This document shows positions 38,289-48,500 of a DNA stretch of 64,000 bases, in pieces; positions within the stretch are counted from its first letter, which is position 1, and each line of letters starts with the position of its first letter. Both the position numbers and the translations under genes were made by a program. The notes below the pieces were generated by a model. That model had not been told where the DNA came from and did not search any database. It worked only from the letters and a program-made list of their open reading frames with translations. This stretch comes from Chrysophaeum taylorii (lineage: Eukaryota; Sar; Pelagophyceae; Pelagomonadales; Pelagomonadaceae): NCBI GenBank assembly GCA_029834535.1, contig JAQMWT010000695.1, positions 124,001 to 188,000 of the forward strand. Reading direction: 5' to 3'.

Positions 38289-39614
38289 ATGCCCCGCAGC
38301 GTGCGGCGGCGGAGGCGGCGCGTGGCGCGCACGCGCGTCGCGCGCGACGCGTTCGTCGACTCGTGCGAAATGTTCGAGCTCGCCGCGGCTGCCGCCGCGT
38401 CGTCGACGACACCGTTCGTGTCGGTGCCGCTGCCCCTGAGGAGTCTTGTGCCTGCGAAAAAGGCGATGGCTCTCTGCGAGATGGGCGGCAAGGGCCGCGG
38501 CCTTGTCGCGACCCGCGACCTCCCCGAGGGCACGACGCTCTGCTGCGAGAAAGCGATCGCGATGACCATGGACTGGGAGCACGACGACGACGAGTCTGCC
38601 GCCGAGTCTGCCGGGGAGGGCAACGCGGACGCGGCGCGGCTCTTGCTGCGGGTGTGCGCGATGGCGCGGCGGAACCCCGGGTTGTGGTTCGAGAGCGGTC
38701 TCTCGGAGCTCTTTCCGCGGTCCCGGAGGGAGGCGCGCGGGCTTGCGGCCTGGGGGTGCAGTAATTCTGTTCTAGACGCGGCCGTCCGAGACGCGGTGAC
38801 GACGCTCCGGAACGAGCGCACCCCCGGAAACTGGGGGCTGCTGCCGCTCATCGTGCGCCACAACGCGGTCGACGTCTCGACCTGCGGCGAGACGCTCTCC
38901 TACCCCTCCTCGCCCCTCGTCGGTCTGGCGGGCCTCGCTCTCTACGCGCGTTCGTCCGCGTTCAATCACGACGACGACCCGAACGTCCTGCGCTGGCACT
39001 GTGGCGACGTCGGTGTCTGGCGCACCAACCGCTTCGTGCGTGCGGGTCAGGAGCTCTGCGTCTCGTACGTCGAGTCCGACCTCCTGCGCACGCCCGCGCT
39101 CAAGCGCGAGGCCCTCGCGCATTTCGAGCCCGCCGTAAGAGGAGGAGGAGGAGGCGGCGGCGGCGAAATCGTCGTTCGCGCGCTCGACGTCGCGGCTCAG
39201 AATCGCTGGATGCAGCTCGACCCCGAAGACCGCCTCGCGGGCCTCGCCAAGCTGCGACCCAAGATCGCGTGCGACAAGATCCAACATCGCGTCCTCAGGG
39301 CTGTCTCGTTCGCGAGCCTCGGCAAAGCCGCCGACGCTCGGCGCGAATTTCTCGAGGTCGTCCGGCTCTGCAAGCGCCTCTTGCCCCCCAACGACGAACA
39401 GACCGTCGTCTTTCTGGTCCACGCCGCGCGCGCGGCTCTCGCCTCGGGCGAACCCAACCAGGCCGCCGCTCTTCTCGGCGAGGCCCTCGCCGCCCACGCC
39501 GCGATCTTCGGGGGCGGCCAACTCCTCTTCGAGTGCCGCTTTGCGACGGACCTCGAACTCGACCTCGGCTACCGACCCGACCCCGATCTCCGACGACTGT
39601 GTATTATGACCTAA
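38289..39614 (+). CDS. SMYD-like SET-domain methyltransferase
   Basis: The predicted protein has 441 residues; the first in-frame ATG is 38289 (MPRSVRRRRRR). SET elements are split around an insert, as in SMYD proteins: GKGRGLVATRDLPEGTTL (about 67), SAFNHDDDPNVLRWH (about 222, the NH..xPN motif) and RAGQELCVSYVES (about 252, GEEL..Y-like). The MYND zinc finger expected between them is not obvious. The C-terminal region (about 300-440) is helical and TPR-like (RREFLEVVRLCKRLLPP, ARAALASGEPNQAAALL). SMYD-type enzymes methylate lysines of histones or cytosolic proteins. The basic N-terminus might direct it to the nucleus. The stop lies 9 bp from the stop of the convergent oxygenase gene. Confidence 0.85.
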   Translation: MPRSVRRRRRRVARTRVARDAFVDSCEMFELAAAAAASSTTPFVSVPLPLRSLVPAKKAMALCEMGGKGRGLVATRDLPEGTTLCCEKAIAMTMDWEHDDDESAAESAGEGNADAARLLLRVCAMARRNPGLWFESGLSELFPRSRREARGLAAWGCSNSVLDAAVRDAVTTLRNERTPGNWGLLPLIVRHNAVDVSTCGETLSYPSSPLVGLAGLALYARSSAFNHDDDPNVLRWHCGDVGVWRTNRFVRAGQELCVSYVESDLLRTPALKREALAHFEPAVRGGGGGGGGEIVVRALDVAAQNRWMQLDPEDRLAGLAKLRPKIACDKIQHRVLRAVSFASLGKAADARREFLEVVRLCKRLLPPNDEQTVVFLVHAARAALASGEPNQAAALLGEALAAHAAIFGGGQLLFECRFATDLELDLGYRPDPDLRRLCIMT

Positions 39615-39623
39615 CGTTTTTTT

Positions 39624-40595
39624 TCAAGGCGTCGTCGCCAGCGAGTCGCGGAGGCGACGGTGGGCGTCGGTGGGGGAGCGCGTCCGTCGGTCGGGCCGGA
39701 GCGCCTCGGTCGCGTCGTCCATGAGCCAGACGGTGAGGGCGTAGCGATAGTAGTCCCCAAAGGGCGTAAACTCCTCGACGGAGTGGTCCTGGCGGTCGCA
39801 GTAAAAGGCGATGAGCCTGTCGCCGCGGGGTTCGATTCCGGGCGACGGCTCGTCGCCATTCCACGGGACAAACCTCCCGCCGGACTCGACGACGTAGCCC
39901 GGATTCATGTAGTAAATGAGTCCGATAAGCCGGCGATCGTCGCCGCCGTGGTTATCCAAATGGACCGGAAAGGCGCCCCCCCGGAGGTAGCAGCTGAGCA
40001 TGTTGGCCGAGGCGTCGGACGAGAGTCGGGCGCCGCGCTCGGCCGCAAGTCGAGGCGAGAGACCCGTCAGCGCGAGCATCATCGCCACCGTGCGCGGCGC
40101 GCGGCGGAGGTCCTCGGGGGACAGGAGCTCGGCGTTGGTGCGGTCGATGCCCGGTTGGTCGAAGTCGAGCGACGCGTGCTCGGCGACGAACGACGCGTGC
40201 ACGCGCTCCGCCTCGCACCGCAACGCCTCGCAGTCCGCCAAGCCCAACACCCCGTCGATCACCGCGACCTCGTCGCAAGCCAGCGCCCGCGCGATCTCGC
40301 CGCTCACGCCCGCGACGCGTCGCGCGAACTTCTCCTTGGACGATGCAAGGATCCTTATTGCAGATAAGTCCTCGGGGGGTGCCTTCTTATCGGGCGACCT
40401 TTTCCTCTTTCCCGAAGGCGAAGGCCTCGCCTTGCCAAATCCGCGCGCAGCAAAGCACGCGCCTCTATCGCGCATCGCCGACGTCAGCGCCAAACTGCTC
40501 ACGAAGACGAGGCACACCGCCACCATAATAATCCCTCCCGTTGATCCTTCCGTTAGCCATCCGTGATCCTGGACCGGCGCCAGCCTGGCTCCCAT
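39624..40595 (-). CDS. Membrane-anchored 2OG-Fe(II) dioxygenase (prolyl hydroxylase-like)
   Basis: The predicted protein has 323 residues from the ATG at 40593-40595. A second ATG at 40524-40526 would give a 300-residue protein starting MVAVCLVFVSSLALTSA, a strong signal anchor. The catalytic double-stranded beta-helix carries the iron ligands HxD in FPVHLDNHGG (about 211) and the distal His in RQDHSVEEF (about 267), followed by the 2-oxoglutarate-binding Arg in YYRYALTVWL (about 281). The fold matches P4H/PKHD-type hydroxylases. A luminal ER or Golgi protein hydroxylase is inferred; the substrate is unknown. The first ATG lies inside a short sequence that recurs at 42151, which favours the second start. 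Confidence 0.82.
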   Translation of the reverse strand: MGARLAPVQDHGWLTEGSTGGIIMVAVCLVFVSSLALTSAMRDRGACFAARGFGKARPSPSGKRKRSPDKKAPPEDLSAIRILASSKEKFARRVAGVSGEIARALACDEVAVIDGVLGLADCEALRCEAERVHASFVAEHASLDFDQPGIDRTNAELLSPEDLRRAPRTVAMMLALTGLSPRLAAERGARLSSDASANMLSCYLRGGAFPVHLDNHGGDDRRLIGLIYYMNPGYVVESGGRFVPWNGDEPSPGIEPRGDRLIAFYCDRQDHSVEEFTPFGDYYRYALTVWLMDDATEALRPDRRTRSPTDAHRRLRDSLATTP

Positions 40596-40630
40596 GCCCG
40601 GGAGAGGTCCGAAGTTAGTTAGTTAGTTCA
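40583..40630. repeat. Copy A of a dispersed ~45-bp motif
   Basis: The segment gcctggctcccatgcc followed by gggagaggtccgaagttag is nearly repeated at 42151-42200, where an 8-bp insertion (tcgtgtat) splits it. It overlaps the annotated 5' end of the oxygenase gene. It probably belongs to a repeat family active in this island. Confidence 0.6.
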
Positions 40631-40758
40631 CTCCCGACAACTAATAACCGTCGTCTCTTTGCGAGGAGGAGGAGTCTGTGTGGGGTTGAGGTTGCCGCTC
40701 CTGTTGCAACATACGATCCTGTATCTCCCGCCCTGAGGGCCACTCAAAGTCCTGGGGA

Positions 40759-40783
40759 CTCTCTCTCTCTCTCTCTCTCTCTC
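40759..40783. repeat. (CT)n microsatellite
   Basis: A 25-bp CT run in the gap between the oxygenase gene and the hypothetical minus-strand gene at 41004. Confidence 0.9.
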
Positions 40784-41003
40784 CGCGTATCGAGGTGATT
40801 TCCGGGCATCTATGCTTTTTTGGTCATTTTATGATGTTCTCTCTCGGTATTTAGGGGAGCTGTCGGAGAGAGATATATCTGGGATACCTACCTCGGCGAA
40901 TCTTGTTGGCTACGAGTCATTCACTGTGGTGCCGCACAAAGCAAGGAGTGACCACCGGATGCTCCCTCTGTCGTCGTCGCTTCAAGAGGTCCACGTACGT
41001 ACA

Positions 41004-41714
41004 TCAAAAGGTCCACACGGAGACGGCGAAGGGAACATCGAAATCGAATGAGGCCGTGGTGCGCGGCCGACGCGGGTGACCCACAAAAGGGTGGTAGCTC
41101 GGGAGGGGCTCGAAAAACTCAAACCAAGTCGAAACCCAGTCACGGCGTGCGATCTTGTGTTCACGAAGGCGGCGTTTCTTGGCTGCGGTGCGCTCAATGC
41201 GCAGGAGGTCGTCAATCTCAACGTGCCGTGCCATGTGTTCCTTGTGAGACGTCGCTTCGGCCTCGGCTCGCTCGCGCTCGAGAATTGCCAGTTCGCGCAT
41301 CTTTCGCTTGCGCTCTTTGCGAGCCAAGACTTCGCGCGCTTTGAGCTCCGCACAGAAAGTATCTTGCAGCAATACCGATTCCTGTTTCTCGGATTCGACG
41401 TGGTGAAAGCGCGCGGGGATCTGCGTGCCCGTGCTGTCGGCCCGCGTGGCCGTTGACTCGTCTTCATTCAGCGTGTTCGTGATTGCAATCCTCCCGTGCG
41501 TCTGCACATCTTTTCTTGAGGTCTCTGTGGCCTCTTGGTTGACCGGCGCCGTCGACTCATTGCCGCCTGCACCAGTAGCATCCCCCACTATTGCCGCGGG
41601 CCTGTCCGTCGCGATGACGTCCGTTGCTGTGGAGTCCTTCCGAATCATCCGCGACTTAAGTGCCCCCACCTCGATTTCTTCTCGCGTCGTCCTCTCAGTG
41701 TTCTGTGCTTCCAT
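41004..41714 (-). CDS. Hypothetical charged coiled-coil protein
   Basis: The predicted protein has 236 residues and starts at an ATG at 41712-41714. The N-terminal half is Thr/Asp/Ala-rich and probably disordered. Residues about 125-190 form a strongly charged helix (ARKERKRKMRELAILERERA, KEHMARHVEIDDLLRIER). The C-terminal 40 residues are aromatic-rich (WVSTWFEFFEPLPSYHPF). No family was recognised. It sits at the edge of a repeat-rich island, so it could be a host gene or a passenger of a mobile element. Confidence rests on length, a proper start codon and protein-like composition. Confidence 0.45.
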   Translation of the reverse strand: MEAQNTERTTREEIEVGALKSRMIRKDSTATDVIATDRPAAIVGDATGAGGNESTAPVNQEATETSRKDVQTHGRIAITNTLNEDESTATRADSTGTQIPARFHHVESEKQESVLLQDTFCAELKAREVLARKERKRKMRELAILERERAEAEATSHKEHMARHVEIDDLLRIERTAAKKRRLREHKIARRDWVSTWFEFFEPLPSYHPFVGHPRRPRTTASFDFDVPFAVSVWTF

Positions 41715-41871
41715 CTGCGTGCGCGCACCGGGTTCTGTGCTATGATGCTATCGGCTTTTTCGGTTGTAGTTGATTTTCGAATTCGAAGATTAATTGCCAA
41801 AAAAAAAAACTTTCTACAAGAGAAGCTCGAAATCACTTACCCTCTAAGTTTCACTTCGGAGTGAGATGGTG

Positions 41872-41933
41872 CCTGCTCGTCTCCCGGGCTGGCCGGTTAG
41901 CACCTGCTCGCCTCCCGGGCTGGCCGGTTAGCA
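41872..41933. repeat. 31-bp direct tandem duplication
   Basis: Two adjacent 31-bp copies beginning cctgctcg and ending ggttagca differ at one base (t/c at the ninth position). They lie in the repeat-rich island. Confidence 0.9.
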
Positions 41934-42150
41934 CCCGGAAAGTCCGCGCTGGGATGAGGATCGCTCGGTTGGGCAGAACGCGACGGACAGGTCGATTGTT
42001 CAAGGACCAAGTGGACCAACACGCTTGCGGCCTGCGACGCTTTTGCACGACCAGTGGCGGGCGGTCGGTCATCAACGAGTCCTCGTCCCTCGCCTCTGCC
42101 CCAACTGCGTGATTTTCCTCTGTGATTCCGGATCGGCTCCTGCCTGTCCG

Positions 42151-42200
42151 GCCTGGCTCCCATGCTCGTGTATCGGGAGAGGTCTGAAGTTAGTTTCACT
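42151..42200. repeat. Copy B of the dispersed ~45-bp motif
   Basis: See copy A at 40583. Copy B is followed by agtttcacttcaagttcaac (about 42191-42210), which recurs with one mismatch near 62163-62182. The block is a candidate element end. Confidence 0.55.
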
Positions 42201-42650
42201 TCAAGTTCAACTACAAGAAAGTTCTGAATACTCCAGCTCTACGGAACGATGATGGAGTGGAGTCTTCTGCCGCTGGAAGGCTGTCGTTTTATTCTCCCAC
42301 CGCCGAGCGTCGCGCGAGACGAACCGCCGTGACCCCCGGCACCGTGCCGCCTTACGACCTCTGAGGAACAAAGCATTCCCGCGGCAAGGGCACCACGCCG
42401 CAACGAGCGTCCGGGGCTTCTCCTGTCGATGGACGGCCACCCCAGCTCTGGGCGATGAGCGCCGTCAACAAAAAGCGCTCGCCATCGTGGACATACCTGT
42501 CGGCCACAATAACATTAGTCCCTTTTGTCTAGCGTAGGTCCGGTCCTTCTATGCACTCCTGCTTCCTTCGTCACATTCCTAGAACCACCTCCTGAAGGCC
42601 TCGTTTGTGCAAAATCCTAACATAGGCTCAGGTAAGCGCGCGAGCCAGAA

Positions 42651-43270
42651 ATGATCCATGCCGTCTGCGGCGACCTCGCAGACAATTTCCAAGACCCGCG
42701 GTGGCTCTTCCAGCACACCATTCTCGCGCCCCGGCGAAACGATATTGTCAATTCTGTAAAGGCGCGCGCGACCGCGGCCTTTCCCGGAGACGAGGCAACA
42801 GAGTTCCTTTCGGCCGACGAGGTTGGGTCGGAAGACGACGCCTCGCTCTTTCAAGGCTTCTAGTTTCTCAACTCCCTGACAATCAACGGCATGCCGACTT
42901 TGCCGACTTTGAGCGCGTGCTGAAAGTCTTCGCAACCTCGACCCATCACCACTGCATTGGCACCCGATGCATCATCGATCCTATCGTCTCGCAGAGGCTC
43001 CTAGCAACTCGCCTATTGGGTGAACGGCATAGCAAAAAACCCTCGCGCGTCACCCTCACCACGAAGCAGGGCGAGCTCCCCTTGGAGCTGCCAGTTTCCC
43101 TTGCGGCCGGCCTTCGCCATAATGATCTACAAGAGCCAGACGCTCTGCAAGGTCGGCGTCCTCTTGCCCAAGCCCGTCTTCAGCCACGGCCAGCTCCACG
43201 TGGCTCTCAGCCGAGTCGGCAAGCTCGAGGGCATCGTCTTCTGGGTCGACTACTCCACCCTACCCTACAC
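42651..43270 (+). pseudogene. Decayed PIF1-like helicase of Helitron type
   Basis: Typical Helitron RepHel/PIF1 C-terminal helicase segments occur in order but in different frames: LADNFQDPRWLFQHTILAPR and AAFPGDEATEFLSADEVGSE, a stop at about 42861, FLNSLTINGMP, then CIIDPIVSQRLLATRLLGER, RVTLTTKQGELPLELPVS, and in another frame MIYKSQTLCKVGVLLPKP followed by VFSHGQLHVALSRVGKLEG (helicase motifs V/VI). At least one stop and two frame changes break it. The upstream Walker motifs and the Rep domain were not seen, so only the 3' third of the element protein remains. The intact form would power rolling-circle transposition. Confidence 0.8.
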
Positions 43271-45527
43271 GTGCTGCGCAATACCGACAACCCCGCAACC
43301 ACCCCCCCGGCGTCTACACGTGCAATGTCGTCTACCACGGGGTCTTTCCTCGGGCACCCGCCCTCTCTCCCGCAGCAGGGTCGTCGAGCGCAGAGCCCAT
43401 GTCCGCAGCACCGACTCATGCGCGTTGAACAGAGAACGAAGAGTAGGAGCACCATGAGAAGGACGAGTGTTGTTTGCGAGGGACCGGGTCGAAGTGAGCG
43501 TAGCGCAAACCTTTGAGAGGATATTGGGGACCAAATTAGAATGTGCGGTTTGAGATTTGGACCGCAAAGGTTAACTTTCTGGCCTGCACTTGCAACTGTT
43601 AACGAACTAACTAGAGCCAAGCCCAGCGCACGAGGCGTAAGCCAATTCTAGCGCCGTGGCGCGAGGGATCAGAGTCATGACTTCGTTGGTATGTGGACTT
43701 TGCGGAGTGCCTTGTTGAGACCTCGGCCGTAAGTGGACTATCTTCGCCTCTTTTTTGATACAGCGGATATTCGGACTCGCTATCAACTTCGTCGTCGACA
43801 TTCTTCTACGCCACCCGGCCATACCCCGTCCCGCTGCGAACTTTCTGGCTGCAAACCGGCCCGTTCGGGAGGCGAACAGGTGCCAACCTACGCCGGGAGG
43901 ACCGATGCCCTCGTAAGGTGCGGGTCCGGACGGCACCGGCCTCCATCGCGACCATGACGGTGCGCGATCAGGGTCAAGGAGTTCGAAAGGAGTAATAAAC
44001 TCAAAGGTCAAGTACAAAAAGAGGAGCTCAGGTTGGCGCCGAGGGAATGCCATTGGCGGGGGTCGGAGCGTCGAGCGGAAAGGAAAGCTGGGGTGAGTGG
44101 GAAGAAGGACGTTGACACAAACGCAAGGGGACATAAGGGTAAGGGCGTATAGACCTTAAAGGTGAATTATTAAGGGCAGACCGGAAGGAAAGTAGCCGAT
44201 AAGAAATAAGAAAGTCGAGCGTATAGTAGAGCGGCGTGACAAGACAAGAAGACGGGGACGCGGGCCGTATGTAGGGGATGGCAGAGCGCGAGCCTAGCCG
44301 GCCGAGCGCCGCCATGAACCCGGCGGCTAGGTAAGGGTAGACAGTATAGCAGCAGGTTTCGGTAATCGTTAGCACGCGCGCTCGCGTGCACAAGGCCCTC
44401 GGTTTGGTGTCATAAAAACGTGCGTCGTATGGGCACTGAAGTAGGCGCGGGCATTGCAGTAGGCTGCTGCGTCGCTGGTGCTGGGGTATTGTGGTTGTAT
44501 TCAGCGTAGTAATAAAACCGCGCTGCAGCAGCGGGATGCGGCGCTTTGGGCGCGTAGATACGTCTGCAGTGGTGTCGCTCGTCACCAAGTGGGCTCAAAA
44601 AGGTGCAAAAAAAAAGCCCTCGTAAAAGGTCAGCGCGTGAGATTACCCCAGAAGCTCGAGCATGTCGTTTCGAGCTTCCTTAAGGTCATGCAACTCGGTG
44701 TCCTCGGCATCGTCGTCAATGTCTAACACGCGTCGCAAACCCGCTCGCTGATCACGCGGCGTCCTCAGTCCGGACGATAGTACGCGCGAAGAAGACTACT
44801 GGTCTAGCCGCGCGGCTTTCGTTCCACATGACCCGTCACAAGGTTCGCGTGGAAGTTTGCCTGCCGCGGTTGTGTGAGGTTTCGCCGCCGCCGCACGCCG
44901 TGCGCGAGGATGGTCTCCTCGCGAGCGCGGACAGCAATCAACCGCCATTTTGTATTGCTTCGCTGTTTGATTTTTTTTGCTTCGAACTTGAGGTGCTGCT
45001 TGATCGGTAGCGCCGCGGGTCTTCCGCGCTTCGAAAACGTTCGACGGAACGACCCCCTGGTTCGCGCGCATCACCCTCGCAGCAGGCCGCGCCCGGTCTT
45101 CGATACTGAATCGTTAGGGATCGTTCGCGTGCGCACAAACTCGTCGGTCCCGACGTATGAACCCACTCCAGGTCGCTGAAGCGCGGCCACATATTGCCGG
45201 TAGGTGAGGTCACCCCCAGCGACCCCCACGAAAAAAACGGCCCCATCACCCCTCTTGTGAGTTCTGCCGCACGTTGTTTTTGCTCCGTCAGGTGCTGTGA
45301 CGACTCATTAGTCAACGGCACGTGGTCGGCATGATCAGGCCACTGGTGTTCGTTCGAATCCTTGTCGAACACCTTGACGACCGAACTCGCCGTCGTGTCG
45401 ACTGCTAACGCCGTCGTCGTGTCCCTCAACCACTGGTCCATGCGGTCGGGAACACTCGTGGCAATTTTGCCAATTTGCCACTAGGGCGGTCGCGTATGTG
45501 CGCGCACCGAAGACTCGGACGCGCTTG
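43271..45527. other. 2.2 kb repeat-rich island with no recognised gene
   Basis: No conserved protein is visible. Short open frames (for example 43607-44134, 44028-44588 and 44938-45441, all minus) have random-looking composition. The last starts with an ATG (MDQWLRDTTTALAVDTTASS) and could be a relic of a mobile-element protein, but no family was recognised. GC content is lower and codon-like periodicity weaker than in the flanks. The segment likely includes the rest of the decayed element that carried the helicase and the promoter of the giant coiled-coil gene. Confidence 0.45.
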
Positions 45528-48500
45528 ATGCGCGCTGCGTTTCGGCGGAAGCAGCTGTTCGAGTGCGAGTACGGGTGCGGGTTCCTCGGGCTATTCCAAG
45601 AGGTCGCGGCGCACGAGCGCGTCTGCACGAAAAGGTGTGGAGACGATACATCGGGTCTGAACTCTTCTCGCGTGGCACGCGCCCACCCCACAACCACGGC
45701 GTCCGACAGTAGCAGCCCTAAGGTCAAGGTGGTGCAGGATAAGCTGGCGACGATGTCGAGCGCGCATCGCAACCTCGACGACACGCTGCGTGACGCGGCG
45801 ACCGATTACGAGGCGGCCAAGCAGGCGCTCGTATGCGCCGAGGCGCGGCTGCGCGAGCTCGGCAACATGGACCTCGGCGGCGGCGGCGACGACGAGAATC
45901 ACGCCGGTGCGAATGGCGGGAGAGATGCCACCACCACCGCCAACACCACTACCACCACCACTGAGGCCGAGCGGCTAATGGCGGCCAACGTCACGCTCGA
46001 GCGCGAAAAGCTAAAGCTGCGGCAGGAACTGAAGCTGTGGCGCGAGCATTCGAACGAGGAGCACGTCGAGCTGTGCACTGAACTCGCCAAGTCGAGCGCG
46101 GTCATCGAAGAGCTGCACCAGCTGAATGTCGACTACGAAAAGCTCAATGTGGAGGCGGAAGGCCTGCGCGCGGCGGCTGCCGCGCTCGAGGCTACGCAGG
46201 ACGCGCTCCGCGCGGCCGAAGACCGGCTCAAGGAACTCGAAGCAGATGCGGCCGCAGACGCGGCCGCGACGCGCCAACTGCGCGTCGAAAAGCGCGAACG
46301 TCGCCGCGTTTCCCAGTCACTCGAGGATATGAAAGAGGCCGTCGATTCGCTCCAAGGGGAAAAGGAAATGCTCGTCGCCGCAACCGTCCAGCTAGAGCGC
46401 GAGAAGGAGGAGCTGCGGCGCGATCTCGAACTTTGGCGCGAGTCGCACGAGCATTCCAACGAGGAGCACGCCGAGCTGTGCGCGGAGCTCGACGAGTCGA
46501 CAGTGGTCATCAAACAGCTCCACGCCGACTACGACGCTGTCAAGGCCGAAGCAACGCGGCTTCGCTCGATTGCAAGCGCCCACAAAACGACGCGGCAGGA
46601 GCTTGAGGCATCGCGAGCACGCGTCGACGACCTCGAGGCGGCGCGCGAGAACGGAGACGCCGCCGCGGCACGCCAACTTCGAATCGAGAAACGCGAGAGG
46701 CGAAGGGTCTCCCAGTCCCTGGAACGCACCAAAGAGGTCACGACTGCGCTCGAGGCCGAGAAAGCAATGCTTTTGGGAGCAAACATCACCCTCGAAAGAG
46801 AAAAGTCCGAGCTCCGGCGCGAGCTCGAGCTGTGGCGTGCGTCTCACGAGCATTCCAACGAGGAGCACGCGGACCTGTGTGCGGAGCTCGACAAGTCGAG
46901 CGCGGTTATAGAGCAGCTCAATGCCGAATACGACTCGCTCAAGGCAGAGGCGGCCGAGCTGCGTGCGACCGCTCGCCAACAACTCGCAGACGACACCCGC
47001 GACGACGACCACAACGCCGCCGAGGCGCAAAATGGTACTTCTTTGGTACCCCACCAGCAATCTCGAAACGGTGCGGTCAACGATGAACAGCTTCGCGCAG
47101 ATTACGACGCGCTTAAGAGCGAAGCGGACGAGTTGCGCCAGCTGGTTGCTGCGCACGTTGCCTCGGAGATGGCTCTTAAAGAAGAACTCGAAGCCGTGCG
47201 CGACGGCTCGCGGGTCACGGCCGCGGCTCAGCGCCAACTCGTGGTTGAGAAGTTGTATCGTCGGCGTTCCACCGAATCTCTGGACGACTCGAAGGCGCGC
47301 GTGATCAAGCTCGAGGCCGAGAAGGCAGATCTCGTCGCCAATTTTGATGCACTCGAGGCAGAATCTGAGGAGTTGCGCGAATCTGTTGCCGCGCACGAGG
47401 CTGCCGAGCTGGCGCTCAGAGCCGAGCTTGAAGCCGTGCGCGATGGCGCGGGGGTAATGGCCTCGGCACAGCGCCAACTCGTGGTTGAGAAGGGCGAACG
47501 GCGGCGTGCCACGGAATCCAACGACGGCTTTAAGGCGCGCGCGACGAAGCTCGAGGCCGAGAATGCTACACTCGTTGCCAATTTCGATACTCTCGAGGCT
47601 GAAGCTGAGGAGTTGCGCGAATCGGTTACGGCACACGAGGCGGCTGAGCTGGCGCTCAAAGCCGAACTGGAAGCTGTGCGCGACGGCGCGCGGGTTATGG
47701 CTTCGGCACAGCGCCAACTCGTGGTTGAGAAGGGCGAACGGCGGCGAGCAACGGAATGCTTTGAAGGCTCCAAGGACCGCGTGATCAAGCTCGAGGCCGA
47801 GAAGGCAGCACTCGTTGCCGACTTTGAATCCCTCAAGACTGAAGCTGAGGAGTTGCGCGTGTTGGTCGCGGCGCGCGAGGCTTCCGAGCTGACGCTCAAA
47901 GCCGAGCTCGAAGCCGTGCGCGATGGCTCGCGTGTTATGGCATCGGCGCAACGCCAACTCATGATTGAGAAGGGCGAAAGCCGGCGTTCGAACGCATCCC
48001 TTGATAATTCCAACTCGCGCGTCACGGCGCTCGAGGCCGAGAAAGCAGAACTTGTTGCGCACTTTGATGCTCTCAAGACTGAAGCTGACGAGCTACGCGA
48101 TTCAGTTGCAGCTCACGAGGCCACAGAGTTGGCGCTCAAAGCAGAGCTCGAAGCTGTGCGCGATGGCGCGCGGGTAACGGCCGCAGCTCAGCGCCAACTC
48201 GTGGTTGAGAAGTTGTATCGCCGGCGTGCCACTGAATGTCTTGACGGCTCAACGGCGCGCGTGATCGCGCTCGAGGCAGAGAAGGCAGATCTCGATGCGC
48301 ACTTTGATGCTCTCAATGGTGAAGCTGACGAGCTACGCGGCTTAGTTGCAGCACACGAGGCCGCAGAGCTGGCGCTCAAAGCCGAGCTCGAAGCCGTACG
48401 CGACGGCTCGCGGGTCATGGCCTCCGCGCAGCGCCAACTCGTGGCCGAGAAGGGCGAGCGCCGGCGTGCCACCACATCACTCGACGACGCCAAAGCGCGT

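Noticed and set aside
44028-44588. 186-codon minus-strand open frame as a gene
   Set aside because: Composition is random (Pro/Ser/Arg/Tyr mix), no domain is present, and it lies in the mobile-element island.
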